A stretch of 64,000 bases of DNA from Bowdeniella nasicola (GCF_900107735.1 NZ_FNQV01000004.1:62001-126000), one strand, 5' to 3'; positions 25,056-34,811 are shown, counted from the first letter of the stretch. Numbers and translations: made by a program. The notes: generated by a model not told the origin, from the sequence alone.

Positions 25056-25062
25056 CATACTG
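25056..25062. promoter_or_regulatory. Overlapping divergent -10 boxes between glxK and fructosamine kinase
   Basis: The 17 bases between the two ATGs contain CATACT on the plus strand (25056-25061) and CAGTAT on the minus strand (complement of 25057-25062), each 6 bases from its start codon. Both polymerases would use the same few bases, so firing is probably mutually exclusive. For the plus gene ggagg could alternatively be a Shine-Dalgarno. Confidence 0.4.
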
Positions 25063-25067
25063 GAGGC

Positions 25068-25835
25068 ATGGCGGACTTTCGTAAAACCGGCGACGCGCTC
25101 TCGATTGCGACGGAGGCCGCCTCGCTGCGGTGGCTTGCTGAAGCCGACGGGGCCGCCGTCGCGGAACTAACCGAGGTCAACGCCGAGGCCGGCTATCTCA
25201 CGACGGCACACATCGAGACCGCTGCCCCGAGCCCGGCCGATGCCTATGCCTTCGGCGAGGCGCTTGCCCGCACCCACGCCGCGGGGGCGCCGCACCTTGG
25301 CGCTCCCCCGCCCGGCATCGGCAACCATGCGCGCTATGCGAACGTCGATATTGCGATGCCGGGTCCGGGCCTCAGCTGGGGTGAGTTCTACGCCGAATAC
25401 CGCATGGCCCCCTACGTTAAGGACGCCGCCGACTCCGGCGCGATCTCTCCTGCCGGGGTGCGAACAATTGAGGCTGCGATGGTGCGCATCGCGGCCGGCG
25501 AGCATGATTCCGCGCTTCCCGGCCTCTGCCGCGAACCGGCCGCCCGCACCCACGGCGATCTGTGGGGCGGCAACGTCATGTGGCGCCCGGACGCGATCCT
25601 CATCGACCCGGTCGCGCATGGCGCGCACGCGGAGACGGACCTCGGCGCGTTGCACCTGTTCGGCTCGCGGCATCTGGACGATACGATCGCGGGCTACCAG
25701 TCCGTCTCGCCGCTCGATGCTGGTTGGCGCGAGCGCATCGGGTTGCACCAGCTGCACATGCTACTCGTGCACGCCGTCCTGTTTGGCGGCTCCTATGGCC
25801 CGCAAACCGTGAGTGTCGCCGCCAGCTACGCATAA
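25068..25835 (+). CDS. Fructosamine kinase family protein
   Basis: 255 residues with an aminoglycoside-phosphotransferase-like fold. The catalytic loop is ARTHGDLWGGNVMW (HGDLWxGN, about 164-176) and the metal-binding aspartate lies in LIDPVAHG, both typical of the fructosamine/ketosamine-3-kinase family. It would phosphorylate Amadori products on proteins or free amines, which then decompose. It is slightly shorter than most members (about 280-290), lacking part of the N-lobe glycine-rich start. It stands alone, ending directly at the arcA terminator. Confidence 0.8.
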   Translation: MADFRKTGDALSIATEAASLRWLAEADGAAVAELTEVNAEAGYLTTAHIETAAPSPADAYAFGEALARTHAAGAPHLGAPPPGIGNHARYANVDIAMPGPGLSWGEFYAEYRMAPYVKDAADSGAISPAGVRTIEAAMVRIAAGEHDSALPGLCREPAARTHGDLWGGNVMWRPDAILIDPVAHGAHAETDLGALHLFGSRHLDDTIAGYQSVSPLDAGWRERIGLHQLHMLLVHAVLFGGSYGPQTVSVAASYA

Positions 25836-25872
25836 AAACGTCCGGCGACAGCCGCTAGGCTGCCGCCGGACG
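25834..25872 (-). terminator. Intrinsic terminator of the arcDA operon
   Basis: A 14-base arm cgtccggcgacagcc pairs with ggctgccgccggacg around gcta (25839-25872; one mismatch). Read on the minus strand it is followed by TTTTT (complement of 25834-25838), directly downstream of the arcA stop. It also lies just after the fructosamine kinase stop and may serve both genes. Confidence 0.85.
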
Positions 25873-25880
25873 CGTCGGCG

Positions 25881-27104
25881 CTAGATGCCGGTTCTGATGG
25901 TCGGGCAGGACATGCAGCGCGGGCCACCACGGCCGCGGCCGAGTTCGCTACCTTCGACCTCCAGGACCTCAATGCCCTGGCTACGCAGGTAGGAGTTGGT
26001 GGCGACGTTGCGCTCGTAACCCACGACGACGCCGGGGCGGATCGTGAGGAAGTTGCAGCCGTCGTCCCACTGTTCGCGCTCGGCCTGCAGGGAGTCCTGC
26101 GGGGTGGTGAGCACGCGGACCTCAGGCAGGCCAAGGGCACTAGCAATCACGTCGAACATCTTGTCCGGCGAGTTGTAGGTGACGTCGAGCTTGCCGGAGG
26201 ACTCTCCCGGGCGGATCGTGTTGGAGGCGAGCATGCCAAGGTTGCCGTAGGCGGTGAACGACTCTTCGTCGAGCATCGTCATGACGGTGTCCAGGTGCAT
26301 GAGCGCGCGCTCGTTCGGCATGTGCAGCGCGACGATCTCGTCCGCGCGGCCGGCGTCAAAGAGCTGGCGGGCCAGGCGCTCCACACCCTGCGGCGTGGTG
26401 CGCTCCGACATACCGATCAGGACCTTGCCCTTACCGATGACGAGGACGTCGCCGCCCTCGATCGAGGCGGGGCCTTCGTCGTTGCCGAGGCTCCAACGGT
26501 TGAAGTCCTCGTTCGCGAACTTCGGGTGCCAGGTGTAGATGGCTTCGAAGTTCACGGTCTCCGGGCGACGAGCATCCATGCGCATCGAGTTGATGGCCAC
26601 TCCGTCATAGACCCAGCAGGAGGTGTCGCGCGTGAACAGGTGGTTCGGCAGCGGTGGCAGGGCGAAGTCGTCGGGACCGAGCATGTCGAAGACGACGGAC
26701 TTCGGATCGCCGACCTCCTTGATGATTTCCTGCTTGGTCACGCCGCCGACGATCATGGTGGCGAGCTTGTCGGACTCGAGCCGATCCGCGTAGTTCCGCA
26801 GCGCGTCCGTTGCGGCCAGGCCGTAGCGGCGCTCATCGATGACGTGGTCCAGGACGTGGGCTCTGGCCTCAGGAATGTCCAGGACCTCCTGCAGCAGATC
26901 CTGGAAGTACAGGACCTCAATACCCTCATCACGCAGCAACTGAGCGAAGCCGTCGTGTTCTCTTTGGGCTTCCTTCAGCCACACAATGTCATCGAAAAGG
27001 AGCTTGTCCTTGTTGGTCGGGGTGAGTCTTGCTAGTTCCTGGCCGGGGCGGTGAAGGATCACCTGGTCGAGTTTTCCGACCTCCGAATCGACGTGGTACG
27101 TCAT
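25881..27104 (-). CDS. arcA: Arginine deiminase
   Basis: 407 residues. It converts L-arginine to citrulline and ammonia in the ADI pathway, cytoplasmic. Family motifs: [25 protein letters not shown], the catalytic Glu/His region [10 protein letters not shown] and [10 protein letters not shown], and the nucleophile Cys in [12 protein letters not shown] near the C-terminus. The ATG at 27104 is taken; an in-frame GTG two codons earlier (27110) sits nearer to AAAGGA and may be used. It lies 29 bases after arcD in one operon that ends with a strong terminator. Ornithine carbamoyltransferase and carbamate kinase are not in the window. Confidence 0.95.
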   Translation of the reverse strand: MTYHVDSEVGKLDQVILHRPGQELARLTPTNKDKLLFDDIVWLKEAQREHDGFAQLLRDEGIEVLYFQDLLQEVLDIPEARAHVLDHVIDERRYGLAATDALRNYADRLESDKLATMIVGGVTKQEIIKEVGDPKSVVFDMLGPDDFALPPLPNHLFTRDTSCWVYDGVAINSMRMDARRPETVNFEAIYTWHPKFANEDFNRWSLGNDEGPASIEGGDVLVIGKGKVLIGMSERTTPQGVERLARQLFDAGRADEIVALHMPNERALMHLDTVMTMLDEESFTAYGNLGMLASNTIRPGESSGKLDVTYNSPDKMFDVIASALGLPEVRVLTTPQDSLQAEREQWDDGCNFLTIRPGVVVGYERNVATNSYLRSQGIEVLEVEGSELGRGRGGPRCMSCPTIRTGI

Positions 27105-27133
27105 TGTCACATCATTCCTTTCAGTGGGGATGG

Positions 27134-28630
27134 CTAGATCGCAATGGTTCCGTTTAACCAAAGGACCAACGCTAAGACGGCACCGACACACATCGCTGCC
27201 GCAAGCGCGAGTTCCACGGGACCGTGGAAGACCTTCTCGCCGCGTTCCTTGCGCGCCCAGGCGTGAATGATCAAGCCGGGGGCGTACAGGAGGGTTGCGA
27301 CAAGCAAATAGTTGAGTCCTGCTCCATACAGCAACCAGACGCCGTAGATCGATGCGACGACGCCGAGCGCGAGTTCTCGACCACGAGCTGAGGAATTCTT
27401 CTCGTAGGTCTTACCCGTGCTCGCGAGGTAGGCGGCATACAGAGCCGACAGCAGGTAGGGCACGAGGATCAGGGAGGACGCCAAGCTGATCATCGTATTG
27501 TAGACACCCTCGCCCATGAAGCCGGTGAGGATGAGGGTGATCTGCATGCAGATATTCGTCAGCCACAGGGCCGCGTACGGCGAGCCGTTCTTGTTCAGGC
27601 GGCCAAAGATCTTCGGCATCGTGCCGTCTTCGCCGGCGACCTGCATGATTTCGACGGGAATAAGCAGCCACGCCAGCAGCGCTCCGAACAGCGAGATGAC
27701 CAAACCGACGGAGACGATCACGGTACCGGCATGTCCGATCACCGATTCGAGGATGCCAGCCATGGCGGGCTCGGCCTGACCGGCGATCTCGGCCTGGCGC
27801 AGCACGCCGTGCGAGAGCAGGTTGACCATCATGAGCAGAACGAGCACGAGCAGGAAGCCCACAACGGTGGCCTTACCGACGTCGCGGCGGTTCTTCGCGC
27901 GAGCGGAGTAGATCGAGGCGCCTTCAATACCGATGAAGACCCACACGGTCACGAGCATCATGCCGCGGGTCTGATCGAAGACCGACCCGAGGCCCGATTC
28001 GGTACCCCAGAAGTCGCTCGTGAAGATATCGAAGTTGAACGCGAAGATCAGGATGATGATGAACAGGATGATCGGGATGAGCTTCGCGATCGTCGAGATC
28101 GTGTTGACGATTGCGGCTTGGCGCACGCCCTTGATGACGAGCGTATGCAGCCCCCACAACAGGACTGATGCCGCGATGATCGCGGGCCACGTCGTGCCGC
28201 TACCAAAGCCCTTAAACCACAGGCTCAGCGTTCCGAACAGGAGGACGAAGTAGGCGATGTTGCCAACCCATGCCGAGAACCAGTAACCCCAGGCAGAAAG
28301 AAAGCCTACGAGTCGGCCAAACAGGGCTCGAGCGTAGGCGTAGACACCGGCATCGAGGTCCGGTCGTCGGTTCGCGAGGTTCTGGAAGCACAGGGCCAAG
28401 CAGCACATGCCGACCGCTGTGATGCCCCAACCGATCATGGCCGGGCCGGGCGCCGTCGTTTCCGCGACGTCGCGGGACAGGTTGAAAATACCGCCACCGA
28501 TCATCGACCCCACGACGAGGGCGAGCAGCGGCAGGAATGTCAACGTGCCTTTGGAGGTGTGCGTATCTGCACTTGGTTCTGCGAGATCACTCGCTCTGCC
28601 GGACATATCTCCGGGATTGCTTGTAGTCAC
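27134..28630 (-). CDS. arcD: Arginine/ornithine antiporter (APA family, ArcD-like)
   Basis: 498 residues with about 12-13 membrane helices. The first helix contains [13 protein letters not shown], the conserved substrate-binding G-S/G-G of the amino acid-polyamine-organocation superfamily. The overall sequence fits basic amino acid antiporters that swap arginine for ornithine. GTG start at 28630 because AAAGGAG lies 6 bases upstream; the open frame extends 57 codons further but includes no supported start. Operon partner of arcA. The region is less GC-rich than the neighbours, which may mean high expression or past transfer. Confidence 0.85.
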   Translation of the reverse strand: MTTSNPGDMSGRASDLAEPSADTHTSKGTLTFLPLLALVVGSMIGGGIFNLSRDVAETTAPGPAMIGWGITAVGMCCLALCFQNLANRRPDLDAGVYAYARALFGRLVGFLSAWGYWFSAWVGNIAYFVLLFGTLSLWFKGFGSGTTWPAIIAASVLLWGLHTLVIKGVRQAAIVNTISTIAKLIPIILFIIILIFAFNFDIFTSDFWGTESGLGSVFDQTRGMMLVTVWVFIGIEGASIYSARAKNRRDVGKATVVGFLLVLVLLMMVNLLSHGVLRQAEIAGQAEPAMAGILESVIGHAGTVIVSVGLVISLFGALLAWLLIPVEIMQVAGEDGTMPKIFGRLNKNGSPYAALWLTNICMQITLILTGFMGEGVYNTMISLASSLILVPYLLSALYAAYLASTGKTYEKNSSARGRELALGVVASIYGVWLLYGAGLNYLLVATLLYAPGLIIHAWARKERGEKVFHGPVELALAAAMCVGAVLALVLWLNGTIAI

Positions 28631-28678
28631 TATGGCTCCTTTGCCGGTGGAAACAAGCCCCTTCTCGGGCCATGAATA

Positions 28679-28707
28679 ACGATAACGGTCTGGTAACAAA
28701 AGTCCAA
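28679..28707 (-). promoter_or_regulatory. Candidate arcDA promoter
   Basis: On the minus strand TTGGAC (28702-28707) and TATCGT (28679-28684) are spaced by 17 bases, about 50 bases before the arcD GTG, leaving a leader of roughly 42 bases with a strong Shine-Dalgarno. Only the -35 is imperfect. Confidence 0.4.
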
Positions 28708-28768
28708 GTCCCGCCACCATGAGACCCGCTCGGTCCACATGCTGACCCGAGGCGGCACAATAGGAGCC

Positions 28769-30199
28769 ATGGCCCAAGATTTGTCCTCGCTTCGCCCTCA
28801 CATTGCCCTCACTCCGCTTGATGGGCGCTACCGCAGCGTCGTTGCTCCGCTCGTCGATTCGCTCTCAGAGGCGGCGCTGAACAGGGCACGAATCACAGTG
28901 GAGATTGAGTGGCTCATTCACCTGACCGACCATGACGTCCTGCCCGGCGCGCCGACCTTCACCGACGACGACAAGGCCTACCTGCGCCAGATCGTTGCGG
29001 ACTTCGGCGCCGAGGAAATCGCCGAACTCGCCGCGATCGAGGCCGAGACCCGCCACGACGTCAAGGCCGTTGAGTATTTCATCAAGCGACGCCTGGCGGC
29101 CGCGCCGAGCGATTCCGTGCTGCCGCGCGTGGGCGAGATCGTCCACATCTTTTGCACCTCCGAGGACATCAACAACCTGTCCTATGCCCTCATCATTAAG
29201 GACGCCGTTAAGCGCACATGGCTGGCGGCGGCGCAGGGCCTCGTCGACGATATTGCCGAGCTCGCGCGCGCAACCCGCGACGTCCCGATGCTCGCGCGCA
29301 CCCACGGCCAGCCCGCCACCCCGGTGACGCTCGGCAAGGAGCTCGCCGTCACCGCATACCGGCTGACGCGCCAGCTGCGACGCATCGCGGCGGCGGAGTA
29401 CCTCGGCAAGATCAACGGCGCAACCGGTACCTACGGCGCGCACGCGATCTCCGTGCCGGAGGCCGACTGGCCGGCCATTGCCCGCTCCTTCGTCGAACAC
29501 CTTGGCCTGACCTTCACGCCGCTGACAACCCAGATCGAGGCCCACGACTGGCAGGCCGAACTGTTCTCCGACATCGCGCGCTTCAACCGCATCGCCCACA
29601 ACTTCGCCACCGACGTGTGGACCTACATTTCGCTCGGCTACTTCCGCCAAAACCTCGCGGCCCAGGGCTCGACGGGATCCTCGACGATGCCGCATAAGGT
29701 CAACCCCATCCGGTTCGAAAACGCCGAAGCGAACCTCGAAATTTCCTGCGCGCTGCTCGACACTCTCGCCGCGACCCTCGTGACCTCCCGCCTGCAGCGA
29801 GACCTGACCGACTCCACGACGCAGCGCAACGTCGCCCCCGCGATCGGCCACTCGCTGCTTGCGATCGACAACATGACGCGCGGCCTTGCCGGCCTCGACG
29901 TCGACCGCGTCCCCATGGAGGCGGACCTCGACGGCGCCTGGGAAGTGCTCGGCGAGGCCGTCCAACAGGCCATGCGCGCCGCCTCGATCGCGGGCGCCAC
30001 CGGCATGGAGGATCCCTACGAGCGTCTCAAGGAACTCACCCGCGGCCGCAAGGTCGATGCCAGCGCGATGCGCGAATTCATCGCCTCGCTCAACATGCCC
30101 GCGGACGTCGAGGCACGTCTTGCCGCGCTCACCCCCGCAACCTACACGGGATACGCCTCTCGCCTCGTCGACGAGCTCGACGCCGACACCCGGGGGTAG
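28769..30199 (+). CDS. purB: Adenylosuccinate lyase
   Basis: 476 residues. It catalyses two steps of purine synthesis (SAICAR to AICAR; adenylosuccinate to AMP). The fumarase/aspartase superfamily signature GSSTMPHKVNP (about residue 301) supplies the catalytic Ser loop; TSEDINNLSYAL and ARTHGQPATPVTLGKE are the two other active-site regions. The ATG at 28769 has AGGAG just upstream; an alternative is a leaderless start, as CACAAT is 7 bases upstream. This longer form (E. coli PurB-like) is common in Actinobacteria. It is separated by 10 bases from the DedA gene. Confidence 0.95.
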   Translation: MAQDLSSLRPHIALTPLDGRYRSVVAPLVDSLSEAALNRARITVEIEWLIHLTDHDVLPGAPTFTDDDKAYLRQIVADFGAEEIAELAAIEAETRHDVKAVEYFIKRRLAAAPSDSVLPRVGEIVHIFCTSEDINNLSYALIIKDAVKRTWLAAAQGLVDDIAELARATRDVPMLARTHGQPATPVTLGKELAVTAYRLTRQLRRIAAAEYLGKINGATGTYGAHAISVPEADWPAIARSFVEHLGLTFTPLTTQIEAHDWQAELFSDIARFNRIAHNFATDVWTYISLGYFRQNLAAQGSTGSSTMPHKVNPIRFENAEANLEISCALLDTLAATLVTSRLQRDLTDSTTQRNVAPAIGHSLLAIDNMTRGLAGLDVDRVPMEADLDGAWEVLGEAVQQAMRAASIAGATGMEDPYERLKELTRGRKVDASAMREFIASLNMPADVEARLAALTPATYTGYASRLVDELDADTRG

Positions 30200-30202
30200 G
30201 GT
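30197..30202 (+). promoter_or_regulatory. -10 box TAGGGT overlapping the purB stop
   Basis: TAGGGT includes the purB TAG stop codon and lies 7 bases before the GTG of the DedA gene, suggesting a separate leaderless transcript inside the operon. Confidence 0.35.
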
Positions 30203-30209
30203 AAGGCCC

Positions 30210-30875
30210 GTGATATCGATCGTGCTGGCCGCCGCACCCGCTGACCAACCGCTGACCGGAATCGCCGGCTGGGCAGTCACCGTGATGGAGACCCTCGGCG
30301 CTTTTGGCGCCGCCATCCTCGTCGCCGCCGAAAACCTCTTTCCGCCGATTCCCTCGGAGATCATCCTGCCGCTCGCGGGCTTTACTGCCTCCCGTGGCAG
30401 CCTCACGCTGCTCGGCGTGATCATCTGGGCGACGGTCGGCTCCGTCGTCGGCGCGCTCGCCCTGTACGGCGTCGGCGCACTCCTCGGCCGCGAACGCACC
30501 CGCAAGATCATGGGCGCCCTGCCCCTGGTGAAGATCTCCGACGTCGACAAGACCGAGGCGTTTTTCGATAAGCACGGCACCTACACCGTCTTTTTTGGCC
30601 GCATGATCCCGATCTTCCGCTCGCTCATTTCGATCCCGGCGGGCATCACACGCATGCCGCTGGCGATCTTTACCCTGCTGACGACGATCGGCTCGCTCAT
30701 CTGGAACACCGCGCTCATCCTGGCCGGTTACTACCTGGGCGAGAACTGGCACCTCGTCGAAAACTACGTCGGAGTCGCCACCTACGTCGTCATCGCTCTC
30801 GTCCTGATCCTCGTGGTCGCATGGGTTGTCATGCGGCTGCGTAACCGCTCCGCAACCGAAAGCCACTCCTCATGA
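30210..30875 (+). CDS. DedA family membrane protein
   Basis: 221 residues. The SNARE-associated/DedA (VTT) core is clear: ENLFPPIPSEIILPLAGFTASRG (membrane re-entrant loop with the conserved acidic residue) and FFGRMIPIFRSLISIPAGITRM (conserved R-x3-P-R-x3-G type motif). About 5-6 helices. DedA proteins take part in membrane lipid flipping (undecaprenyl phosphate or phosphatidylethanolamine carriers) and proton homeostasis. GTG start at 30210; TAAGG is close upstream. Its TGA overlaps the ATG of the next gene. Confidence 0.9.
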   Translation: MISIVLAAAPADQPLTGIAGWAVTVMETLGAFGAAILVAAENLFPPIPSEIILPLAGFTASRGSLTLLGVIIWATVGSVVGALALYGVGALLGRERTRKIMGALPLVKISDVDKTEAFFDKHGTYTVFFGRMIPIFRSLISIPAGITRMPLAIFTLLTTIGSLIWNTALILAGYYLGENWHLVENYVGVATYVVIALVLILVVAWVVMRLRNRSATESHSS

Positions 30876-32311
30876 TGCTCCAAAAGGCCGTCACCCCCGG
30901 TATGGCCCAGGCCTACCTCGACCACGGATTCGACCGCGTCTCCGGCTGGGTCCTGAGCGCCTCCGACGTCTCCGACCTGACCAGCGATGAGAACCTGCGC
31001 CAGCTGCACCAGCTGGACTACCCCAACAGCCCCTTCGCGGCCGGCGAGGCCATCCACATCTTGCACTTCCCCTCGCCGCAGGCCACCCCGCTCGTGCGCG
31101 CCAACCCGGAGGCGATGAGCGAGCTCTTCCCCCTTCCGGCCGATGGCCTCGTCCGCGTCGACGACGTCGCCACCCCCCTGCTGTGGCTCGAGCACACCCG
31201 CCTGCCCGCGGGCGCGCGCCTGTGGCGCTTTACCCCCGGCGAATCGAGCCCGACGCTCGCCGGCACCTACAACGGCCCCGCCTTCGGTTGGCAGGACGAG
31301 GCCGGCGAGTTCCACGCCATTCCGCCCACGATCATCGCGGGCCGCGTCGGTGTCCTTGACGGTGCCGCCTATGCCGCCGAACCCGATTATGACGAGGCCG
31401 GCGACGTCGTCTCCGTCACGCTCGCGACGATGAACCAGCCCGAGGACCCAGATTTCGCCGAGACCGAGGCCGGCATGTGGGCCAAGGTCGTCGCCTTCGA
31501 CGACGTCGACCTCCTGTTCGAATCCCACGTCAAGGCCACCTGCCGCGACCTGCCCGTGCGCGTCATCGAACGCTTTTCCTCCGACGACGGCGACCTCGCC
31601 CGCATTTCCTCCCTCGTGCTCGATCACGGCGCGAACCAGAACGCGAAGTTCGATTTCATCGAGGCGGGCGTGTGGGAGGCGACGCTGCCCTGGTCCGAAC
31701 TGAGCGACATCACACCGACGCAACGCGTCGCCAAGGCCTGGGCGCGCGAGGAGGACCTTGCCGATACGACTCCGATCCAGGCCCAGTCTGAGGCCGAATC
31801 GAGCGCCAGCGCGGCCCGCAGCGCGTGGGTGGGCGAGGGCGAGCCGCAGGTGACGATCAAGGCCTCCGATCCGAACGACCCGCTCGCCTCCGATGACCTG
31901 CAGGAGATCTACCGCGACATCATCGCCGAGGTCGCCAAGGCCGCGCCGCGGGAGGCCGACCGCATCGAGATGATGGGCATGTGCGTCGATACGAACCTGC
32001 AGATCGCCTCCCAGGCGATCTTTGGCGAAGACGTGCGCCCGCTGCCCGAACCCGTCGAGGGCGTCGCCCCGCACCTCATCAAGCTGCGCATGGCCACCGC
32101 CAAGCCCGATCGTGGCGCCTGGTTCTCCGCGTTCTTATCGATCACGCCGAACGGCCAGTTCCAAATCTCGCTCGACTACGACAACGAGCCCCGCCTCACG
32201 CGCGAATTCCCGGCCGAGGTCTGGGCCGCTGAACTCGAGCGCTTCCCGCGCAGCGAGGAGAACATGCCGAGCTGGCTGCGCGCCAAGCTCGATTCGCCCG
32301 AAGAAGAATAA
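30872..32311 (+). CDS. Soluble protein of unknown function with YezG/DUF600-like C-terminus
   Basis: 479 acidic residues, no signal peptide or membrane helix. I do not recognise the first 350 residues; they contain segments like VSGWVLSASDVSDL and TYNGPAFGWQDEAGEF. The last 120 (from about 350) resemble the YezG/DUF600 immunity family: WFSAFLSITPNGQF, ISLDYDNEPRLTREFPAEVW, ending in RFPRSEENMPSWL. YezG proteins neutralise LXG/YeeF-type toxins. An Ala/Ser/Glu-rich linker sits before that domain. The start overlaps the DedA stop (ATGA). A role in toxin immunity is possible but the toxin is not here. Confidence 0.55.
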   Translation: MMLQKAVTPGMAQAYLDHGFDRVSGWVLSASDVSDLTSDENLRQLHQLDYPNSPFAAGEAIHILHFPSPQATPLVRANPEAMSELFPLPADGLVRVDDVATPLLWLEHTRLPAGARLWRFTPGESSPTLAGTYNGPAFGWQDEAGEFHAIPPTIIAGRVGVLDGAAYAAEPDYDEAGDVVSVTLATMNQPEDPDFAETEAGMWAKVVAFDDVDLLFESHVKATCRDLPVRVIERFSSDDGDLARISSLVLDHGANQNAKFDFIEAGVWEATLPWSELSDITPTQRVAKAWAREEDLADTTPIQAQSEAESSASAARSAWVGEGEPQVTIKASDPNDPLASDDLQEIYRDIIAEVAKAAPREADRIEMMGMCVDTNLQIASQAIFGEDVRPLPEPVEGVAPHLIKLRMATAKPDRGAWFSAFLSITPNGQFQISLDYDNEPRLTREFPAEVWAAELERFPRSEENMPSWLRAKLDSPEEE

Positions 32312-32335
32312 CGCGCCAGCACCCCGGCAATTTTC

Positions 32336-32341
32336 TATACT
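32336..32341 (+). promoter_or_regulatory. -10 box TATACT of the copZ-copA operon
   Basis: TATACT lies 32 bases upstream of the copZ ATG; a leader of about 25 bases contains AAGGAG. No clear CsoR or CueR operator palindrome was found around it. Confidence 0.45.
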
Positions 32342-32373
32342 GTCGCTAACCATTCCCGTCGCAAGGAGCTGCC

Positions 32374-32613
32374 ATGTTTGATCGCACCATCGTCCTCAAA
32401 ATCGATGGCATGACCTGCGGGAACTGCGCCCAGCACGTCACCGATGAGCTGGAGGCGCTCGAGCACGTCGATAACGTCGTCGTCACCCTGGACGCCAAGG
32501 GCACCTCCACCGTGACGGCCTATGTGTCTGCTCCGGTCGAGGACGACGCCCTGCGCGAGGCCATCGAGGAAGCCGGCGATTACACCTTGCTCGCTATCGA
32601 ACGGGACTTCTAA
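32374..32613 (+). CDS. copZ: Copper chaperone, heavy-metal-associated domain (CopZ)
   Basis: 79 residues forming one HMA ferredoxin-like fold with GMTCGNC (Cys15 and Cys18) binding Cu(I). It hands copper in the cytosol to the CopA ATPase encoded directly downstream; the stop and start overlap as TAATG. Shine-Dalgarno AAGGAG lies 6-7 bases before the ATG. A slightly long, acidic C-terminus (EAGDYTLLAIERDF) is unremarkable. Confidence 0.9.
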   Translation: MFDRTIVLKIDGMTCGNCAQHVTDELEALEHVDNVVVTLDAKGTSTVTAYVSAPVEDDALREAIEEAGDYTLLAIERDF

Positions 32614-34811
32614 TGCCGGCGGGGGATCCCGTCCGGAGCGCCACCGCGAGAGACGTTGATCTCGCGGTTACTGGCATGACCTGCGCGTCCTGCGTGGCGC
32701 GCGTGGAAAAGAAGCTCAACAAGCTCGACGGCGTCTCGGCGAGCGTCAACCTCGCCACCGAAACCGCGCACGTGGCGGTCACCTCCGATATCAGCGACGC
32801 GGACCTCATCGCGCGCGTGGCGGCGGCAGGCTACGGCGCCTCGGTGAAGTCCGCCGACGACTACGACACCTCGGATCCGTCCGAGGCGCGCGCCGCCGAT
32901 CTGCGCCGACGCTTCTTCGTCGCCCTCGCGCTATCGATCCCCGTGATGGCGCTGTCGATGGTGCCGGCCTGGCAGTTCACGGGCTGGCAGTGGGTCGTCG
33001 CGGCCCTGACGCTCCCCGTCGTGACCTGGGCGGCCTGGCCCTTCCACTCCGCGGCTGCGCGGGCCGCGCGTCACCTCACCTCGACGATGGACACGCTCGT
33101 CTCCCTCGGCGTCAGCGCGGCCACCCTGTGGTCCCTGTGGGCGCTGCTGTTCGGCGGCGCCGGCCACCTCGGCATGCGCATGCACATGAGCCTCCTACCG
33201 CGCCACTCCACGATGGCCGAGCTCTACTTCGAATCCGCCGCCATGGTCACGACGTTCCTGCTGGCCGGACGCTGGGCCGAATCGCGCTCGCGCTATCGGG
33301 CGGGCTCCGCGCTGCGCGAGCTGCTCAACCTCGGCGCGAAGGACGCTGCGCGGCTTATCGACGGCCGCGAGGAGCGCGTGCCCGTGGACCAACTCGCCGT
33401 CGGGGACACGCTGCTCGTACGCCCAGGCGAAAAGATTCCGGCCGACGGCATCGTGCTCGAGGGCCAGTGCGCCGTCGATGAGGCCATGGTCACGGGCGAG
33501 AGCGAACCCGTGGACGTCGGCCCGGGCGATCACGTCACCGCGGGCACGATCGCGACCTCCGGAGCGCTCACGATCCGCGCCGAGAAAGTCGGCGCCGACA
33601 CCCTCATCGCGCACATCGGTGCCATGGTCGCCGACGCCCAGGCGCGCAAGGCCCCCATCCAGCGCCTGGCCGATCGCATCTCCGCCGTCTTCGTGCCGAT
33701 CGTCATCCTGCTCGCCATCGCAACCTTCCTCGGCTGGTGGTTCATCGGCGGCGAGCTCACTCCCGCCTTCACCGCCGCCGTCGCCGTCCTCGTCATCGCC
33801 TGCCCGTGCGCGCTGGGCCTTGCCACCCCGACGGCGCTGCTCGTGGGCACCGGCCGCGCGGCTCACCTCGGCATCGTCATCAAGGGTCCGGAAATCCTCG
33901 AATCGACGCGCGTCGTTGACACCCTCGTGTGGGACAAAACCGGCACGCTCACCGAGGACACCATGCAGGTGCGGCACGTGGCAGGCTCGGATCGCGTGCT
34001 CCAGCTCGCGGCGGCCGCGGAAGCCTCCTCCGAGCATCCGATCGCGCGTGCGATCGTCGCCGCCGCGTCGCACCCCCTGCCGGCTGCGACGAACTTCGAG
34101 ACCTCCGCGGGCCTCGGCGTGCGCGCCACCGTCGAGGGCGAGCGCATCAGCGTTGGCAAGGCCGACTTCCTCGCGCTCGAGCTGCCCGAATTCACGTTGC
34201 CCGACGAGCTCGCGGGCGCGACGACGGTGTGGGTCGCCGCCGGCGATCGCGTCATCGGCGCCATCGCCGTGGCCGCACCGCTGCGCCCCAGCGCCGCACG
34301 CGCCGTCGCCGAACTGCGCGAGCTTGGCATCACCTCGGTCCTGCTGACGGGCGATGCCGCCGAACCCGCGGGCGCCGTCGCGCGCCAGGTCGGGATCGAG
34401 ACCGTGCACGCGGGCGTGCTGCCCGCCGATAAGCGCGACGTCGTCGCCGCCCTGCAATCCGGCGGCAAGGTGACGGCCATGGTGGGCGACGGCGTAAACG
34501 ACGCGGCCGCGCTCGCCCAGGCCGATCTCGGCATGGCGATGGGCTCCGGCACCGACGTCGCGATCGAAGCCGCCGACATCACGCTCATGCGCTCCGACCC
34601 GCTCGCCGCCCCGCTCGCCATCCGGATCGCCCGCGCCACGCTGCGCATCATTAAGCAAAACCTGTTCTGGGCGTTCTTCTACAACGTCGCCGCGATCCCG
34701 CTGGCGATGGCGGGCCTGCTCAACCCCATGATCGCGGGCGCCGCGATGGCGTGCTCCTCGGTCATGGTCGTGCTGAACTCGCTGCGCCTGCGCCGCGCCC
34801 ACTCGTCGTAG
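32613..34811 (+). CDS. copA: Copper-exporting P1B-type ATPase
   Basis: 732 residues: one N-terminal HMA domain with GMTCASC (about 21-27), eight predicted membrane helices, actuator loop VTGESEP (about 295), the metal-channel motif CPCALGLATPTAL (about 397), the phosphorylation site DKTGTLT (about 441), the SEHP motif of P1B pumps and the hinge GDGVNDAA (about 624). CPC identifies a Cu(I) (P1B-1) pump. A His/Met-rich loop (MRMHMSLLPRHS) faces outside before the third helix and may help release copper. Coupled to copZ by a one-base overlap. Confidence 0.95.
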   Translation: MPAGDPVRSATARDVDLAVTGMTCASCVARVEKKLNKLDGVSASVNLATETAHVAVTSDISDADLIARVAAAGYGASVKSADDYDTSDPSEARAADLRRRFFVALALSIPVMALSMVPAWQFTGWQWVVAALTLPVVTWAAWPFHSAAARAARHLTSTMDTLVSLGVSAATLWSLWALLFGGAGHLGMRMHMSLLPRHSTMAELYFESAAMVTTFLLAGRWAESRSRYRAGSALRELLNLGAKDAARLIDGREERVPVDQLAVGDTLLVRPGEKIPADGIVLEGQCAVDEAMVTGESEPVDVGPGDHVTAGTIATSGALTIRAEKVGADTLIAHIGAMVADAQARKAPIQRLADRISAVFVPIVILLAIATFLGWWFIGGELTPAFTAAVAVLVIACPCALGLATPTALLVGTGRAAHLGIVIKGPEILESTRVVDTLVWDKTGTLTEDTMQVRHVAGSDRVLQLAAAAEASSEHPIARAIVAAASHPLPAATNFETSAGLGVRATVEGERISVGKADFLALELPEFTLPDELAGATTVWVAAGDRVIGAIAVAAPLRPSAARAVAELRELGITSVLLTGDAAEPAGAVARQVGIETVHAGVLPADKRDVVAALQSGGKVTAMVGDGVNDAAALAQADLGMAMGSGTDVAIEAADITLMRSDPLAAPLAIRIARATLRIIKQNLFWAFFYNVAAIPLAMAGLLNPMIAGAAMACSSVMVVLNSLRLRRAHSS

